From assembly GCA_013400115.1 (NCBI GenBank), contig VXBP01002393.1, positions 62,001-126,000 of the forward strand: a stretch of 64,000 nt of DNA. Reading direction: 5' to 3'. Source of the DNA: Rhinopomastus cyanomelas (lineage: Eukaryota > Chordata > Aves > Bucerotiformes > Rhinopomastidae). This document shows positions 23,986 to 36,900 of the stretch, in pieces. Each line of letters starts with the position of its first letter. The stretch's first letter is position 1. The notes under the pieces were generated by a model. It worked only from the letters and a program-made list of their open reading frames with translations, ran no database searches and was not told where the DNA came from. The position numbers and the translations under genes are program-made.

Positions 23986-24885
23986 GTCTGTATTTAACAT
24001 GGAAATGCAGACCTTCTGTTTTGCACGTTGAGTTTGGTTGACTCTCTAAGTTACACAGTAGTACAAATACCATCCTTTCCTTACCAAGAAAATGGGTGGC
24101 AAAATGCCTGCTAAGGGCCAAGGGAGTGACAATGTTTATCAAAAGAAATTAATCCGGGGAGAAATTTCTGCACCAAATTCTTAATTTAAAGACAGTTTTA
24201 CTAAACGTAGCATCCTCTCTGTGAAAGGGAGACGTGAGGCAATAGTGAAAAACTGATCTTGGAAGGTCTTGAGTCTTCTGCAATAAAACCTGTGTAATGT
24301 AAATATGTGAGAATGATCATGGAAAACGAAAGATGTGTTTTCCTTTTCTGACAGTCCTGTTGGTACATGGAGTATATCATCAGACTTGCTGGCCGAACAG
24401 CTGACATTGTTTTGGGTAGTTTAAAATAACAGCAGGCAGGTTATTAAAAACCACAGCCTTTTCTGAACACGTGTAACACATCAGTCTGGTCTGCTTACCA
24501 GAGAAGAAATCTTCATAAAAAGATCACTGGGTAATAATTGATAGACAAGTTCTACACTTGGGATCCTGGTTTTTACTTCTTGTCAGTCCATGTCACTGGT
24601 GTATGAACAGTTTGCTACTGTTGAAACAAGTTACGTGATTTACTGTTTTCATGGGTTGGTCTACTGGAAGTTACTTTGGAAGCTGAAGCCTCCATAACAT
24701 CCAGTCTGGTGTTGGTTTGGGTCTGTTGGCAGCAAGGACTGACATTGCCCTGCAGGACCACCCTAGTCCTAGCTGTATTATCAAAATTAAACAAATAGTT
24801 TACAAAAAAAGTAATAAATGTAGATTTTCTTGACCACGTTAAAAATTAGAAAATGTGGATCTATGATGTTAACCACTGCTGTTTT

Positions 24886-25186
24886 CAAAGAATCAGAGAA
24901 TGGGCTGGGTTGGAAGGGACTTGAAAGATTATCTAGTTCCAACCTTCATGCCATGGGCAAGGGCACCTTCTAGTAGACCAGGTTGCTCAAAGCCACATCC
25001 AATCCGGTCTTGAACACTTCCAGGGAGGGGGGATCCACAGCTTCTCTGGGCCACCTATTCCAATGCCTCACTACCCTCACAGTGAAGAATCTTTCCTTGT
25101 GTCTCATCTAAATATACCATGTCACAATTAAAAAACATCATCCTTTGTCCCATAACTACAATCCCTGATAAAGATCTCCCCCATCT
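24886..25186 (-). repeat. Old CR1 subfamily, antisense
   Basis: A different and more diverged CR1: 'atgggctgggttggaaggga', 'caccttctagtagaccaggt', 'ctttgtcccataactaca'. Confidence 0.8.
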
Positions 25187-25836
25187 GAAGGTGAAAGAAA
25201 GCTGAAGCTTTTTCAGTACCTTATTTGGATCTCCAGGGCTTCAGAGGCAGGATTATACCTACAGGGTTTATACATTTAACAGCTTATTCCAAAAGTTTGG
25301 TGCGTGGTCAGATGTTCTGGCAATTCTTAGATGTGGTAGTTGGTTGATTTGGGGGGTTTTTTGCCTTTGCTGCATTTTTAGCATTATGTGTATGACAAAA
25401 ATTGAGCAAAATTGAGCCTGTGCTTCTAAAAGGCCATGACTAAAACCTCATCCACCAGAGCACTCACTTTTCTGCTTGAATGCGTGAAAATTTGTCTTAA
25501 AGAAAACAGAGGAAAAAGAAGAGACAGGGCAAGCAAGAAGCATTCTGTAGAAAGCCATCTTTAACGACTTTGTAACACACAGTAAAATGAGAATTTAACG
25601 GTGACTGACAGCAGACTGCATTTCCAGCAAGCTTGTGGGGTTTTGTTTTCCCTGAAAGGATGAATACAGCATGTCCCACATCAAGGATGGACTGTTGTTT
25701 GTAGAGACTGGTGCTGCCATGAAGTATTAATGAATTATGGAAAAGCAAGCAGTGGTTGAAGATTAATAAAATATGTTGGTACAGGACTGAAGACTGAGCC
25801 AGCTCATTCTGCAGCAAATGATGTTTACAAACACTG

Positions 25837-25855
25837 TTTATTTAATGGGTTTATT
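25837..25855 (-). terminator. Paired poly(A) signals for the small-protein candidate
   Basis: Two AATAAA hexamers on the minus strand (25850-25855 and 25837-25842) about 490 bases after the stop of the 68-residue frame. A single 3'-terminal exon ending near 25,820 would fit. Confidence 0.4.
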
Positions 25856-26337
25856 CCCAAGTTTACAAAGTCATTACCATAAGTCAGAAATATGCAGATG
25901 CAGGTCCCATATGAACTCTCTTCAGCAATGGAGATGAAAATTTGGCTAGTTGAGAGGCATTCCTTTGCCTCAGGGCAGCTGCTTTTATTGTTGGTTTTTT
26001 TCCTCATGTTGTTGTGACCTGCTTACCTGCTTAGAGCACATAAATAAGTTGAACTCTTTTTCCTTCTAGCACATTGTGCTTAAAGTAAGTTTCACATACA
26101 TGCAAAGGGTAATACGAACATGTGTACACTGCCAACAAGTACATGTTATTCACAAAGTCATGGTCAAGTACACTGACTATTAAATTGCTTCACATATTCA
26201 GTTCCACAAGTAGCAACAGTTTAAGCAGTTTCAAGTAAACTGGAAGATGTTCAGACAATATTTTTGATACCATCTGGGAATGGGTATTCAACACAAATAA
26301 TCCTTTAAATATTCAACATACAGAAAGCGTATTGCTG

Positions 26338-27700
26338 CTATAAGGATGAATCCTTTCTTGACCAGGCTCCCCAGATTGCCATTAGAAGAACCATGACAAT
26401 CACTGTGTAAAGGGTATGGACTGTAGCAAGATCATCTCCACGCTGGGGCTTGAGCCCAGAGGTGCTGTGCCAGTTCTCACTTTTGTTCCCATTGGTTTTC
26501 TGTCTGTGAGCACGGAGAGAATGTATCCTGCCATAACAAAAAGCAAGATTAAAAATGATTCTTTTTTATTAACAGTTCAGTAGTGTTTACAAAGAAGTCC
26601 AGACTGTGCATTGTATCGTTGACTAGATTTGGGAAAGAGCTCTTCAAACTCTGTTGGGCTAATAAAGTAATATCCATAATTGGAAATGCAAAACATTTAC
26701 CAGCCATTTGGTATTTCTCTCCCGCTGACAGGCAGAGAGACTTGGTATTGGCTTGTTAGAGGATGCACAGTGCTCTTATTCTTCACTGTTGATAGAGGCT
26801 GGTTTTATGAGAAAAAGCATACCCATTCGTTCTGCAATATTATGAAAGTGGCAGGGTTTTTTAAAAATTACCTGTTTCCAAAGCTGTGATCCATGGGAAT
26901 AAGCACAGCATGTGCCACGTGAGCTTCCCATCCTGCTCTGATAAGGTGTTTCTATTTCTGCTTTTCAGAGGGGACTTCCCTCAGCAGGCTGTGTCAAGGT
27001 ATTCATTAGCCAAAGACACTCATCAGGAATAACTACACAAAGTGTATCTGCAGGATTCCCAGAAGTAACATTTTACATTCATTTTCCCAAATGCTTTGAA
27101 AATAGAAATGTTATCTTACAGTACCTGACCTCCAGTTATTGGCATTACCACTGAAACCTGCCTACCAAGCCCCAGTGGGCCCAATTCTTTTTCTCTTTGT
27201 TAAGGGTCCTCAATTTCATCTGAACTGGAGTCAAATCAGCTTGTGATTTTCATATGTAGCTTAAGAGACAGTCTGAGAACTATCAGCTATATTGGAGTTA
27301 CCAGAAATTTTACTGCAGATATGGCTTATGAGTAGAGACCTTGAAACACAAACTGTGCTAATACACTTAAGCATTCCTGGAAGAGAGCTGTCAAAATTGA
27401 TTTGTTCAAAATGAAAGACTAGGATGTGCAATTTGAAAAAAGGAATTCATCAATGAAACAGAAGTTCTGCAGCTGAGATTTTACAGAAAGTAGTTGCAGA
27501 GCTAGAAACATACATTTAACAGTCACATCAGAATGAGGTCTGTCTTCTGTCTTGTGTAGCTGCAAGTCAGTAACACAGATTACGATTACCCGGCAGCATC
27601 ATGTGCAGACCACAAGAAAAATGTTCTGACAGTATTTCTCCATCCTGTTCCTACTTGAGGGACATGCAGTATGTGCAGCTTACCTCCTGGAAGCATTCAT
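26338..27700 (-). CDS. Candidate 68-residue single-pass membrane protein (unrecognised)
   Basis: Not recognised. Two minus-strand exons, 27684-27700 (coding part) and 26338-26527, join in phase 2 (AG|G) to a 68-codon frame. The start ATG lies in CACCATGA, a good Kozak context, and is the first in-frame Met after an upstream stop near 27,790. The donor is GAG|GTAAGC and the acceptor TTATGGCAG|G. The product has a polar, basic N-terminal half with sequons NAS (2-4) and NKS (20-22), one hydrophobic span at about 42-61 (VHTLYTVIVMVLLMAIWGAW), and a 7-residue tail SRKDSSL that fits a class I PDZ ligand. Topology is ambiguous, because the basic N-terminus argues for N-in and the sequons for N-out. 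A TATA box lies upstream and paired AATAAA signals lie downstream. An upstream ATG near 27,793 opens an overlapping frame in the leader. A chance frame remains possible. Confidence 0.4.
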
Positions 27701-28000
27701 GGTGCCGTGGTGATTGAGCTTGCAACGAGTCAGATTTCTTCTTGCAGAGAGTAATCTCCTCCGGTTTCCTTGCACAAAAGAGTAAAATCTTCATTCAGCA
27801 CCAACAGAAAGAATATTGCAAGCCCACCAACTTGACCAGTGCTAATCTGGGACCACTTGATATGTGTCAATCAAAGCCTTCAGATTCCTGTTCTTCTAAA
27901 GATGATTTTGACGTCGTTCCCCCAGAAATTCCCTGAGCAGCTCACAAGGCAAGTAATGAGTAATCCCAACGACTGGCTTCTTTCAGCTGCTGGGATCCCT

Positions 28001-28007
28001 TCTTATA
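28001..28007 (-). promoter_or_regulatory. Candidate TATA box for the small membrane protein
   Basis: TATAAGA on the minus strand. A transcription start near 27,970 would give a first exon of about 290 bases ending at the donor at 27,684. Confidence 0.35.
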
Positions 28008-28454
28008 AACAGTAGCTCACTGCTGAAGTGTTGCCAAATTCATAGCAACACAAGTAATGCACAGATGGAGGGTGCTGGTGATGAAAAATGCAAAATGAGC
28101 TGTAACTTAGAAGTACTTTCTATTAGATCACAGGCTATTTTGGGGTAAACCAGTCCCTTTCTACAACTATAATTTGTTTTAAGTTGCCTGGAATTAAATT
28201 TCAAGTCATGATCACTTAGATGAGCTCTAATATTCAAACATTTTAATGAAAAAGTAGGTGCCTTCTTTAATAATCTTTTTACTTGTACAACACACAGTCA
28301 TATTCAATAAGCTGTGTATCAGCACCAAATCAAACAAAGTCATGTATATCCTATGGTTTCTTGGAGCCATTAATTAATAGGAGGTGGTGCCAGTGCAGAA
28401 GTGCTCCCAAAAATTGGGCACTGCTTGATTAGCTGGGTTAGTTTTGGTCTGGCA
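28008..28454. other. Spacer, nothing recognised
   Basis: AT-rich sequence between the candidate TATA box and an old CR1. I see no gene or repeat signature in it. Confidence 0.5.
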
Positions 28455-29503
28455 TAATAAATCCAGTGGTAACAAGCAATTAGAGCCCAGAGAGTGGTGA
28501 TTAATGGTGCAGAGTCTAGCTGGAGACCTGAAACTAGCAGTGTCCCCCAGGGATTAGTCCTGGGTTCAGTGCTGTTCAATATCTTCATTAATAATATTAA
28601 TTCTAGAATAAAGTGTCTACGCAACTGGTTTGCTGATGATACCAAAGTGGGTCGTTGGTCGATCCACCTAGGGGCTGTTCAACCTTTCAGGAAGATTTGG
28701 ACAAGCTGGAGAGTTGGGCTAAGAGGAACTTAGTGAGTTTTAACAAACATAGAGTCCTTCACTTGGGAAGGAATAATGGGAGGCATCAAAACAGGCTGGG
28801 AAGTGACCAGCTAGAGTGCACCCCTGGGGAGAGGGATCTTGGAGATTTTGTGGATGATAAACTAAATACAGATCATCAATGGACCCTTGTGGTCAAGAAG
28901 GCAAATAGGGTGTTGGGATGGATTAAGAGCAGATCAAGGGAGGATCTTATACACCTTTATTCTGCTTTAGTGAGGCCACACTTGGAATATGTGTCCAGTT
29001 CTGGTCTCTCCAACTCCAGCAGGACAGAGAATTAATTGAGGGAGTTCAGCGTAGACTTATGAGGATGACTGTAGGTCTGGGACAACTGCCTTATGAAGAG
29101 ATTGAGAACATTGGGGCTGCTTAGCTTGGACAAAAGAAGGCTACAAGGGGATTTAATTACTGTCTAGAAATACATGAGGGCTAGGTGCAAGAAGCGAGGA
29201 ATACTCTCTTTTCAATTGTCTCAGAAATGACAAGGGGTAATGGATGCAAGCTTCAACAGAAGTTTCACCTCAGTATGAGGAAAAACTTCTTTACAGTAAG
29301 GGTTATTAAATATTGGAATGGGTTGCCCAGGGAGGTTGTGGAGTCTGCTTCTTGAGATGTTTCAGACCCATCTGGATGCATTTTTGTGTAGTTTAATTTA
29401 GGCTTTTAAGGCGATTAAGCTTTTCAGCAATTTGTATCCTGGTGAACAGGAGGGTTGGACCCAATGGCGTTTGAAGGCCCCTTCCAACCCTAATGAGCTG
29501 TGT
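28455..29503 (+). repeat. Old CR1 with reverse-transcriptase remains
   Basis: About 1 kb of sense CR1. Translation near 28,500-28,650 shows RT block 'SVPQGLVLGSVLFNIFINNI' followed by 'NWFADDTKVG', the catalytic YADD-type motif with F in place of Y. The 3' part keeps CR1 order and ends 'cccttccaaccctaatgagc'. Frameshifts make it non-functional. Confidence 0.85.
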
Positions 29504-29659
29504 AAACCTGACCTTGCAGTTCTGGTGCACTTCTAAAGGCTTTCACACAGCGTTTATGTTTGTTTATAAATAACATCGGCTCCTTTGGTTTTAGTAAAAC
29601 ATGTAGTGCTTTCTAATACGTCTTCGGATATCACACTCCAGACATTTAAGAGTGAGGCT

Positions 29660-30230
29660 GTTTATGCATAACCTCCGTGGTGCCAGTGGCTGCGGCTCAG
29701 AGCAGCCCGCGCGGCAGCTCCGTCTGCGCTCACGGCCGTGTGGAGGCCCGCACAACTACCAGCCCCAGAATGCCCTGCGGCACCGCGATGGCTGCCGCCA
29801 TTCTTCGAACGGACCAATGGGAGCGCGCGGGGCGCGTCACCTGACCCCCCGGCATGATTTGAACCGTCCGGGCGGGTCCGTTGCACTTCTTCGTGCTTGG
29901 GTACCCCGTGGTGGTGAGCGCGTCGGTGGCGTTGGCTCCCGGTCTCGGGCCTGCAGCGGTTCCGAGCGCTTTCCTTGCAGAGTGGAGCCTGGAGGCCGAG
30001 GCCCGGCTGGGGAGGGTTCGTTGCCGTCGTTAGGAGAGGGCCGAGGTGTGGCGAGTGGGAAGGCGGCGAGCCTGGCTGAGGCGGGCGGTGGGCGGCCCTG
30101 GGGGCATCGTGCTGAGGCCTGGGAGCGGTGTTGGGCAGTCACTCCTGGTGTGTGTGCTTGCGTGTTTGGGGTGGGGGGATTATCTGAGCCTACACAACTG
30201 TACGGCAAGCAGGCTGAGAGAGGTGATTCT
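29660..30230 (+). promoter_or_regulatory. GTSE1: GTSE1 CpG-island promoter and untranslated first exon
   Basis: A CpG island. In order it has a ZNF143/SBS-like element at 29755-29780 ('actaccagccccagaatgcc' followed by ctgcgg), a YY1-like GCCGCCATTCTT (about 29795-29806), a CCAAT box at 29814-29818 and a CHR element TTTGAA at 29858-29863. NF-Y plus CHR is the known architecture of G2/M genes bound by DREAM/B-MYB-MuvB, which fits GTSE1's cell-cycle expression. A likely donor of the non-coding exon is GTG|GTGAGC at 29913/29914. Confidence 0.65.
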
Positions 30231-30730
30231 CCCCATCTGCTCTGGTGAGACTCCACCTCGAGTAGTCTCCTCAGTTTTGGAGCAGGTCTAGAGGAGGGCT
30301 ACAAAAACGATCAGAGGGATGGAGCACCTCTGCTGTGAGCGAGTTGGAGTTGTTAAGCCTGGAGAAAATAAAGCTTCAGGGAGACCTTATTGCAGCTTTT
30401 CAGGGCCTTAAGGAGTCTACAAGAAAGACTATAGTGGACTCTTTAGCAAGACCTTTTGTGACAGGACAAGGAGTGATGATTTTATACCAGAGGGTATATT
30501 TAAACTGCATACCAGGAACGAAGTTTTTATTTTGAAAGTGGTGGAACACTGACATGCATTGTCCGGGGAGGTGGTGGAGGCCCCAAACCTGCAGATGTTT
30601 AGAGTCAGAGTGCATGAGGCTCTGGGCAACATGCTCTAGTTGTACATGTCGCTGCTTACCACAGAGGAGTTGGAGTAGGCAACCTTTAAAAGTCCCTTTG
30701 AACACAATGTGTTCTAAGATTCTATAATTC
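30225..30730 (+). repeat. CR1 LINE, older subfamily, in GTSE1 intron 1
   Basis: A sense copy from 'gtgagactccacctcgagta' to 'ctaagattctataattcaac', immediately downstream of the CpG island. Confidence 0.8.
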
Positions 30731-30947
30731 AACAGCAGGTTTCAAGAGAACATGATGTGAGGTGGGGTGGGTACCATTCCTTAAACCAGGTTTATGTGAC
30801 TGTCCTAAATGTAACATGTAAAATGTAAATGTAAAGGTTCTCATCTGCTTCCCAGTTTAGCAGAGTCACAACGTTCTGTGACCCTGTTGTTGTTGCTGGG
30901 TGTTTTTTAAGCCCACTGCATAACTAATACTGTGTTTTTCAGGTGCT

Positions 30948-33900
30948 ATGGAGGAAGGAAGAGAAATGATGATGGGTTGCTCAAGTTATGTGATTGAAGA
31001 AAAACAGAGCATTAGCACGAGCAATAGTAGGTGGATAGTTTCTACCTAGTGTATCCCTTACTAAAAGCTAAAACAGTTCAGATCAGTTATCTTATATCTG
31101 CTTTATATTTTGTTCTTTGTACTTGCTTTCTTGCATGGGCTACTGTTTTCATGCTTTCTCTAGAGCTTGTGGAGTTGTGGTACTAGATTGTGTATAATAG
31201 TAATGTGATGGTAATCAACCTCTCTTCTACAGATGTAATCTGAGCTCCTCCCTTTTCCTTATCTCCCTGCCACTGATTAATTTAATAGTGCATGTGTAAG
31301 CTAACAGAGAAAAAGAGGCTGAGGGGTGACCTCATTAATGTTTATTGATATGCGAAGGGTGGGTGTCAGGAGGATGGAGCCAGGCTCTTCAGTGTCATCT
31401 AGTGATAGGATGAGGGGCAATGGATGTAAGCTGCAACATAGGAGGTTCCACATAAATGTGAGAAGGATCTTCTTCATGGCGAGGGTGACAGAGTACTGGA
31501 ACAGGCTGCCCAGGAGAGTTGTGGAGTCTCCTTGACTGGAGACTTTTAAAGCCCGCCTGGATGTGTTCCTGTGTGACTTGGTCTAGGTGATCCTGCTGTG
31601 GTGGGGGGATTGGACTGGATGGTCTTGTGAGGTCCCTTCCAATCCCTTATGATTTAATGAACAGGGAAACTAATCTTTCTCTCTGTCTCCTAGTACTACC
31701 TTGTGGTTCTCTGTGCTGGAAAAAAACTGAAGGCACAACTGCGTTGTCATATAGCTGTAGATTATACTTGTATTGATTGGAGGCTGCTGATAGCCTTTCC
31801 CTCAGCCAGATCCTGTGTTCCTGTTAAGGATACTTAGAAATTAGAATTGGAATGTTTAATTTTTGGGCATAATTAAAATCATATTCACAGCTGTACCTTC
31901 AATTTATTTCATTTAAAATATGTTTGTATTTTAATTATTTGATAAGCTAAAACTTTATTTGCCATCTGAATTCAGCTTCAGCAAATAGTCAAAGCTTAAT
32001 GCAATCATCTTTACTGCAAAGCCCCACTGTAACAAAATCCTTTTTGTAGCTTCAGATTTTCCTCTTCTAATTGATGAAGAGTTTGATTTTGACCTCTCCC
32101 TCTCTGCAGCAAGGTAAATAAGAAGTCTGCAGGTAAATGTACCTTTGAAATGGAACATGTTAAGGGGCTGGGTTGACTTATTTTTCTTTGTAGTGAAAAT
32201 GAAGATGAAGTTTTTATTGGACCTTTGGGACACAAAGAAAAATGTATTTCTGCCAATATTGAAGCAAAAGAATGTGATGCAAAACAGAGTGCACCTGTTT
32301 TTGATGATAAACTCATGTGGAGCCCACTTGCAGGAGAGAAATATGTGGAAATTTACAAAGAGGCTCATTTATTAGCACTGCAAATAGAGACTGGAAGGAA
32401 GAATGAACAGACTAAAAAGAGCCAATCAAGGGAAAAGGAAAACAAGATTGTAGAAAAGTTTGTGGAGGACTCAAAGTCAAAACTGAAAATACTAAGAAAT
32501 GAAAATATAGATAGAAGTCCCAGAAGTCCCAGGGCTATCAAAAGGGAGACCTACTGTGTGTGGGAAAACCAACCATGTCAGCTGCCACCTTGTTTTCAGA
32601 AGGAATTGAACAAACCTGTGTTAGATGAAACACATATTCTTCATACTCCTCCAAACAGAAGCCCTGTTAAAATTCATGTATCTCCTACAAACATTGCCAG
32701 TGCACCTCTGACACAAGAACAGACAACTAAGGAAAGAAACATGAAGGCACCCAACAAACTGCCAATGATAAAACCTTCATCTAATATTAGAAAAAGCAAA
32801 TTGTTGAATATTGAAAAGGTAAAGACAATTTCTGGGCCTTTCTGTGCTTTAGGAATGTTAAAACTGTCTACAAGGTTTTATTTTTAAAAGTGATCTTTGA
32901 TCATCTGATCTTTGTTTATCTTAAGATACTTAGGCAGGAAAAATTACATATTAAAGGAAAAGTCAGAGGAGGCACGATGGTATAGTAGCCAACTAGTTTG
33001 TTTCTTATGACTAAGCAGACAGTTTGGATGATGCAGTCTACTTGTGTAATGTGCCACTTTTGGGAAGATGGAGTAAAGTAGAATATGGATTAAATGGAGA
33101 TCTCATAGTTGTAAGGAACAGCTGTTGCTTTGTCTAGATGAGTAGGATTATATCAAATCTGCTGATCAGGTGGTGCAAAACTGTCCTTATGCTTATGTCC
33201 AATATCTGGGTTCAAGCATGTTCTAGTAATTACACTAACTAGGCTAAACATTATTAGTCTGAAGACTAAGGAAGGACTTGACTGGGTTTGGAAACTTCTT
33301 CATTTACTCTTGTATTGGTTTATCAGTGAAATAAATTTCTGTAAAACCTTTATAGTGGTTTCTAGAAACACCAGTAACTCTTAAAATATTGCATTGAAAT
33401 TTGCAGCCCAATCCAGGAAAACATTCTAGTATGTCCACAAAAAGAGATCTGAGCAGTTTTGGATCATCTGAAGAGCTAACTTCTGATAAATCTAGTGCTG
33501 CTTCAGATGTCTTTGAGTCTTCATTCAGTGGCAATTCCTTAGCACAAGACAAAAAAGCCCTTCCTGCACCACAGAAGGTAATGACAAGCTTTTCTAATAT
33601 GAAAATTTTGGTAATGGTCTCATAAAAATAGAAGACTGAGTAGTTTACTTTCTAATGTAAAGCTCTGTTGTGTATAATAGTTTTAGGGAAAAGTAGTTTG
33701 TTCTGGAAGTGGCATCCTTGAATGTGTGTTCCAGAAGTCTATGACACAATGAACATACCTTAAGAGCAACTGTGAATGTGTCTGAGTAACGGGCATGACT
33801 GTTGTTTTTAAGTCTTTGGTGACGTGTGTATTTAGCATAGGTAAAGGATGCTGCAGCTTGTATGAAGGTACAATACCTGTAGCTGTCAGGAGTTGTTTGG

Positions 33901-36900
33901 AAGTTTTAGGCACCTGCTTCCATGCTGCATGCCAGTTCACTGAATCACAGCAAGCTTGAAAAGGTCTTCTAGGGGTCATCTGGTCTAACTCCACTGCTTA
34001 GGCAGGGTCACCTAGAGTTGGACCGTATCCAAACAGCTTTTGACTATCACATAGGATAGAAATTCATCAGCCTTTCTGGGCAACTTGTGCCTCAAGACCC
34101 TTACAGTAAAAAATGTGCTTCCTGAAGTTCAGAGGGAATCTCCATTTCAGTTTGTGCCCATTGTTTCTGGTCCTGGCACTGGGCAGCACTGGACACTGTC
34201 CTTTCAGGTATTTGTATACACTGATGAGGTCCACACTGAACCTTCTCTAGGCTGATCAGCTCTCTAAATCTTTCCTTAGATGGGAGATGCTCCCATCCCT
34301 TAATCATTTCAGTGGCTGTTTGTTGGACTTTTCAGTAGCTTGAAATGGCTCTTATACTGGGTAGCCTGCAATTTGGATTTAAATCTTCAAATGGTAAGCA
34401 GAGAGGAAGATTACACATCTTGACCTGCTAGTAATACTTCTAATGCAGCCCAGCATAATGTTCTTTGCTGCAAGGACACATTGTTGGCTGATGTTCTGCT
34501 TCACCAGCTCCAAAGGGCCTTTTCTGCCAAACTGCTTTCCAGCTGGTTGGTGCCCAATATATACTGGTGCCTTTTATTCTTTAAACCCTTGTAAGTCCAT
34601 ACTGAAGTTTGTGGCAGGAATAAAAATAACGGTCCACCTTCTAGTTCTTCTGATGTTCTAGTTCTTCAGGCAAAAGGAACTGCTTCAAATAAAATTAACT
34701 TTTAAAACTGTAATCTGAGGAAGGAGTGTCACTAAAATTAAAAACTTGTAATACAAAGACAATGTGTAGTAAAATGTGTTAAATAGGATTTTTTGCTTTT
34801 TAATAAACTGTATTCTCTGATTCAGCTTGGCTTAAAGAAACTAACACATCTGAAATTCCCTGGTGTTGCCAGTGGTCTCATGAAAAAGACAACTACAGCA
34901 TCATCTTCATCATCAGTTTCCAGCATGAACTCGAGTCTGAATTCAAGTTTACCCATTTCTCCCATAGGAAAAAGTGGTAATCACCCTTGCTACAGATTTG
35001 TACCACAAATCAAGTTTGAAGTAGTTAAGTGTGTCTTGGACAGTGCATTTGTTATGCTTTAATGGTGTGCAGTACACAGGAGCAGTAGGAAATATTTTGA
35101 ATGGAGAAAGACATTTTCTAGACTAGTCTGGTAAATGCATGTGGACTAAAGATAAATCTTAAACTTCTGTCAGTTGTTTAGGTTCATGTAAGCCTGATGG
35201 CTAGACGTGAGGGTCTGACACAGCTATAAAGTAGGCAGTCTGTTAAAGCTGAGAACGTGAGCTGCTGAATGCTCTAACCTTGCCTATCTTTAAAATGACA
35301 AAAAAACCCTACCCACCTAAACTGGAATATGGAAGGACAGTAGAAGACCTAGTTCCAGGTTAGGAGTTTCTGTAAGCCTAGCAAGGGTGAGCTTTACTCA
35401 ACCAGATTGGAAAAAAAAGAATGTTTGGGTAGATAACTGAGTAGAACCATGAGGTCTGTGCTACAAGGACAACAGTTTGACTTTCAATAATCATCAAATG
35501 ATCAGGAAAATAGTCTAGAAATATTGACAGACGTAAGCACCATGGTACTTGTAGCTCTATCAAGATAGCAAGTTACTGCTAAACTTCATTTTAGACTTGT
35601 TTCTGGGTGGATAGTTTATCAGTGGAAGTTATAGCTTACAAAGAATTACTTAATACAATAAAGTGTGTCTAGTCAAGATTCTTCCTGTTAATGAAAGTAA
35701 TCTACACTCCAAAATAGCCACAGGAAAAGAACCCTTGAAAAGCACTGAGGTAGTTCAGCCTATGGTGTTAATTAGTATAATTTGAACTATTACCTCCTTG
35801 AATGGCTGCTTAAGGGAACAAAGCCAACTATGCTGGGAGGTTGAATCTGCAAGCTGTTATGGCATTTCCTGAAGAAATTTCCTCAAGAATATTCTTTGAC
35901 CTGATTGCAGTAATTCAGGAATTTGGTTGAGGGGACTTCCAAAAAGAGACAATATTGCTGGATAATTTGGGGAGTAAGTTTGTTCTCCTTAAACCTGAAT
36001 TGTTTAATGTAATGTAAATGTAAATGCTGTGGATTGCTCTTTTTCTTGTGTACATATAATTATTCTGCGTATTCAAATTTAATTGTAAGCAGTGTTTCAG
36101 AAGTATAACTTCCTTCTCTATTTCAGGAAAATCAAGCATGTCTTTAAAACCTACTGTGAAGGGCTCTAAGCTTTCATCTGGCACAAACAGGCTGGCCCTT
36201 GTCAGACCTACCAAAGTGTCATCAATGCAGGCTGCCAATGCTGAGAAATTGAGGGACCAAGCAAGATCAGCTAGTACTCCAAAAATATCTAGTACTGTAA
36301 GCTTGATCAAATCTTCAGCTTCTGCAACAACTACTGAGGCTGTAGGCAGTGCAATTCAGAGGCTGAGCTCTGTTCCCAGCCTGCAGGAGGTATGTCAGCA
36401 GGATAAAGATGGAAGTGCAATAAAAGGAAGCCTGTGTCCAAAGCCCAAGGCTAGAGTTCTGTCTGTTCCTGCAAGTCAAACTAAGGTTCCAGTGAAGACT
36501 GAAGGTAAGCACAGACTTTGGCCTGTTGTCTAGCTTGGCTATTAAAAGCAAATGTTACCTTAAATACTCATTATTTGGTTCATTACACTTCTGTTCACCT
36601 CTTATAAAGAGTTAGTATTTAACTGAGAGGTGCCTTATACAAAAAAAAGGGAATGGGGATAGTAATTACAAAGCTTTTTTTTTTTCTCCTCAGGTACACC
36701 CCTAAGCAAACCAGCATCACAAGCAACACCATCTCGTGGACGAGCATCTTGTGGCACACTTGGCAGGTAGGCTGTAACCAAAAATGGGAGGTATTGAGGT
36801 GTAATTCTTAGAATGCAACATGGTTGGGTATTGCAAGCATCCTTAAAAGTTCCAATTTCATTGTGTAGTCCCTTGAGAGTCTCCAGGTTGGCTGTGTTAA

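Larger units (their letters stand above)
22371..25815. other. Spacer between TPRKB and the small-protein candidate
   Basis: It holds three antisense CR1 copies (22801-22890, 23562-23985, 24886-25186) and otherwise AT-rich sequence. No exon of a known gene was recognised. Confidence 0.55.

Noticed and set aside
23666..24142. Open frames over 100 codons such as 23666-24142, 5168-5554 and 54701-55138
   Set aside because: They translate the 3' part of CR1 and recur in every copy, so they are repeats, not genes.
27749..27936. Plus-strand open frame after a good acceptor (tttcttcttgcag), ending DDFDVVPPEIP then stop
   Set aside because: It has no partner exon upstream, no recognised homology and no poly(A) signal in the right place, and it overlaps the leader of the better-supported minus-strand candidate.
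22371..29650. TTC38 exons or the let-7a-3/let-7b cluster, expected near GTSE1 by human synteny
   Set aside because: I looked for TTC38-like protein segments and the let-7 mature sequence and saw neither.
29652..30256. Frames of 139-198 codons in the GTSE1 CpG island
   Set aside because: Low-complexity Gly/Arg/Pro composition with no family resemblance. This is a CpG-island effect.
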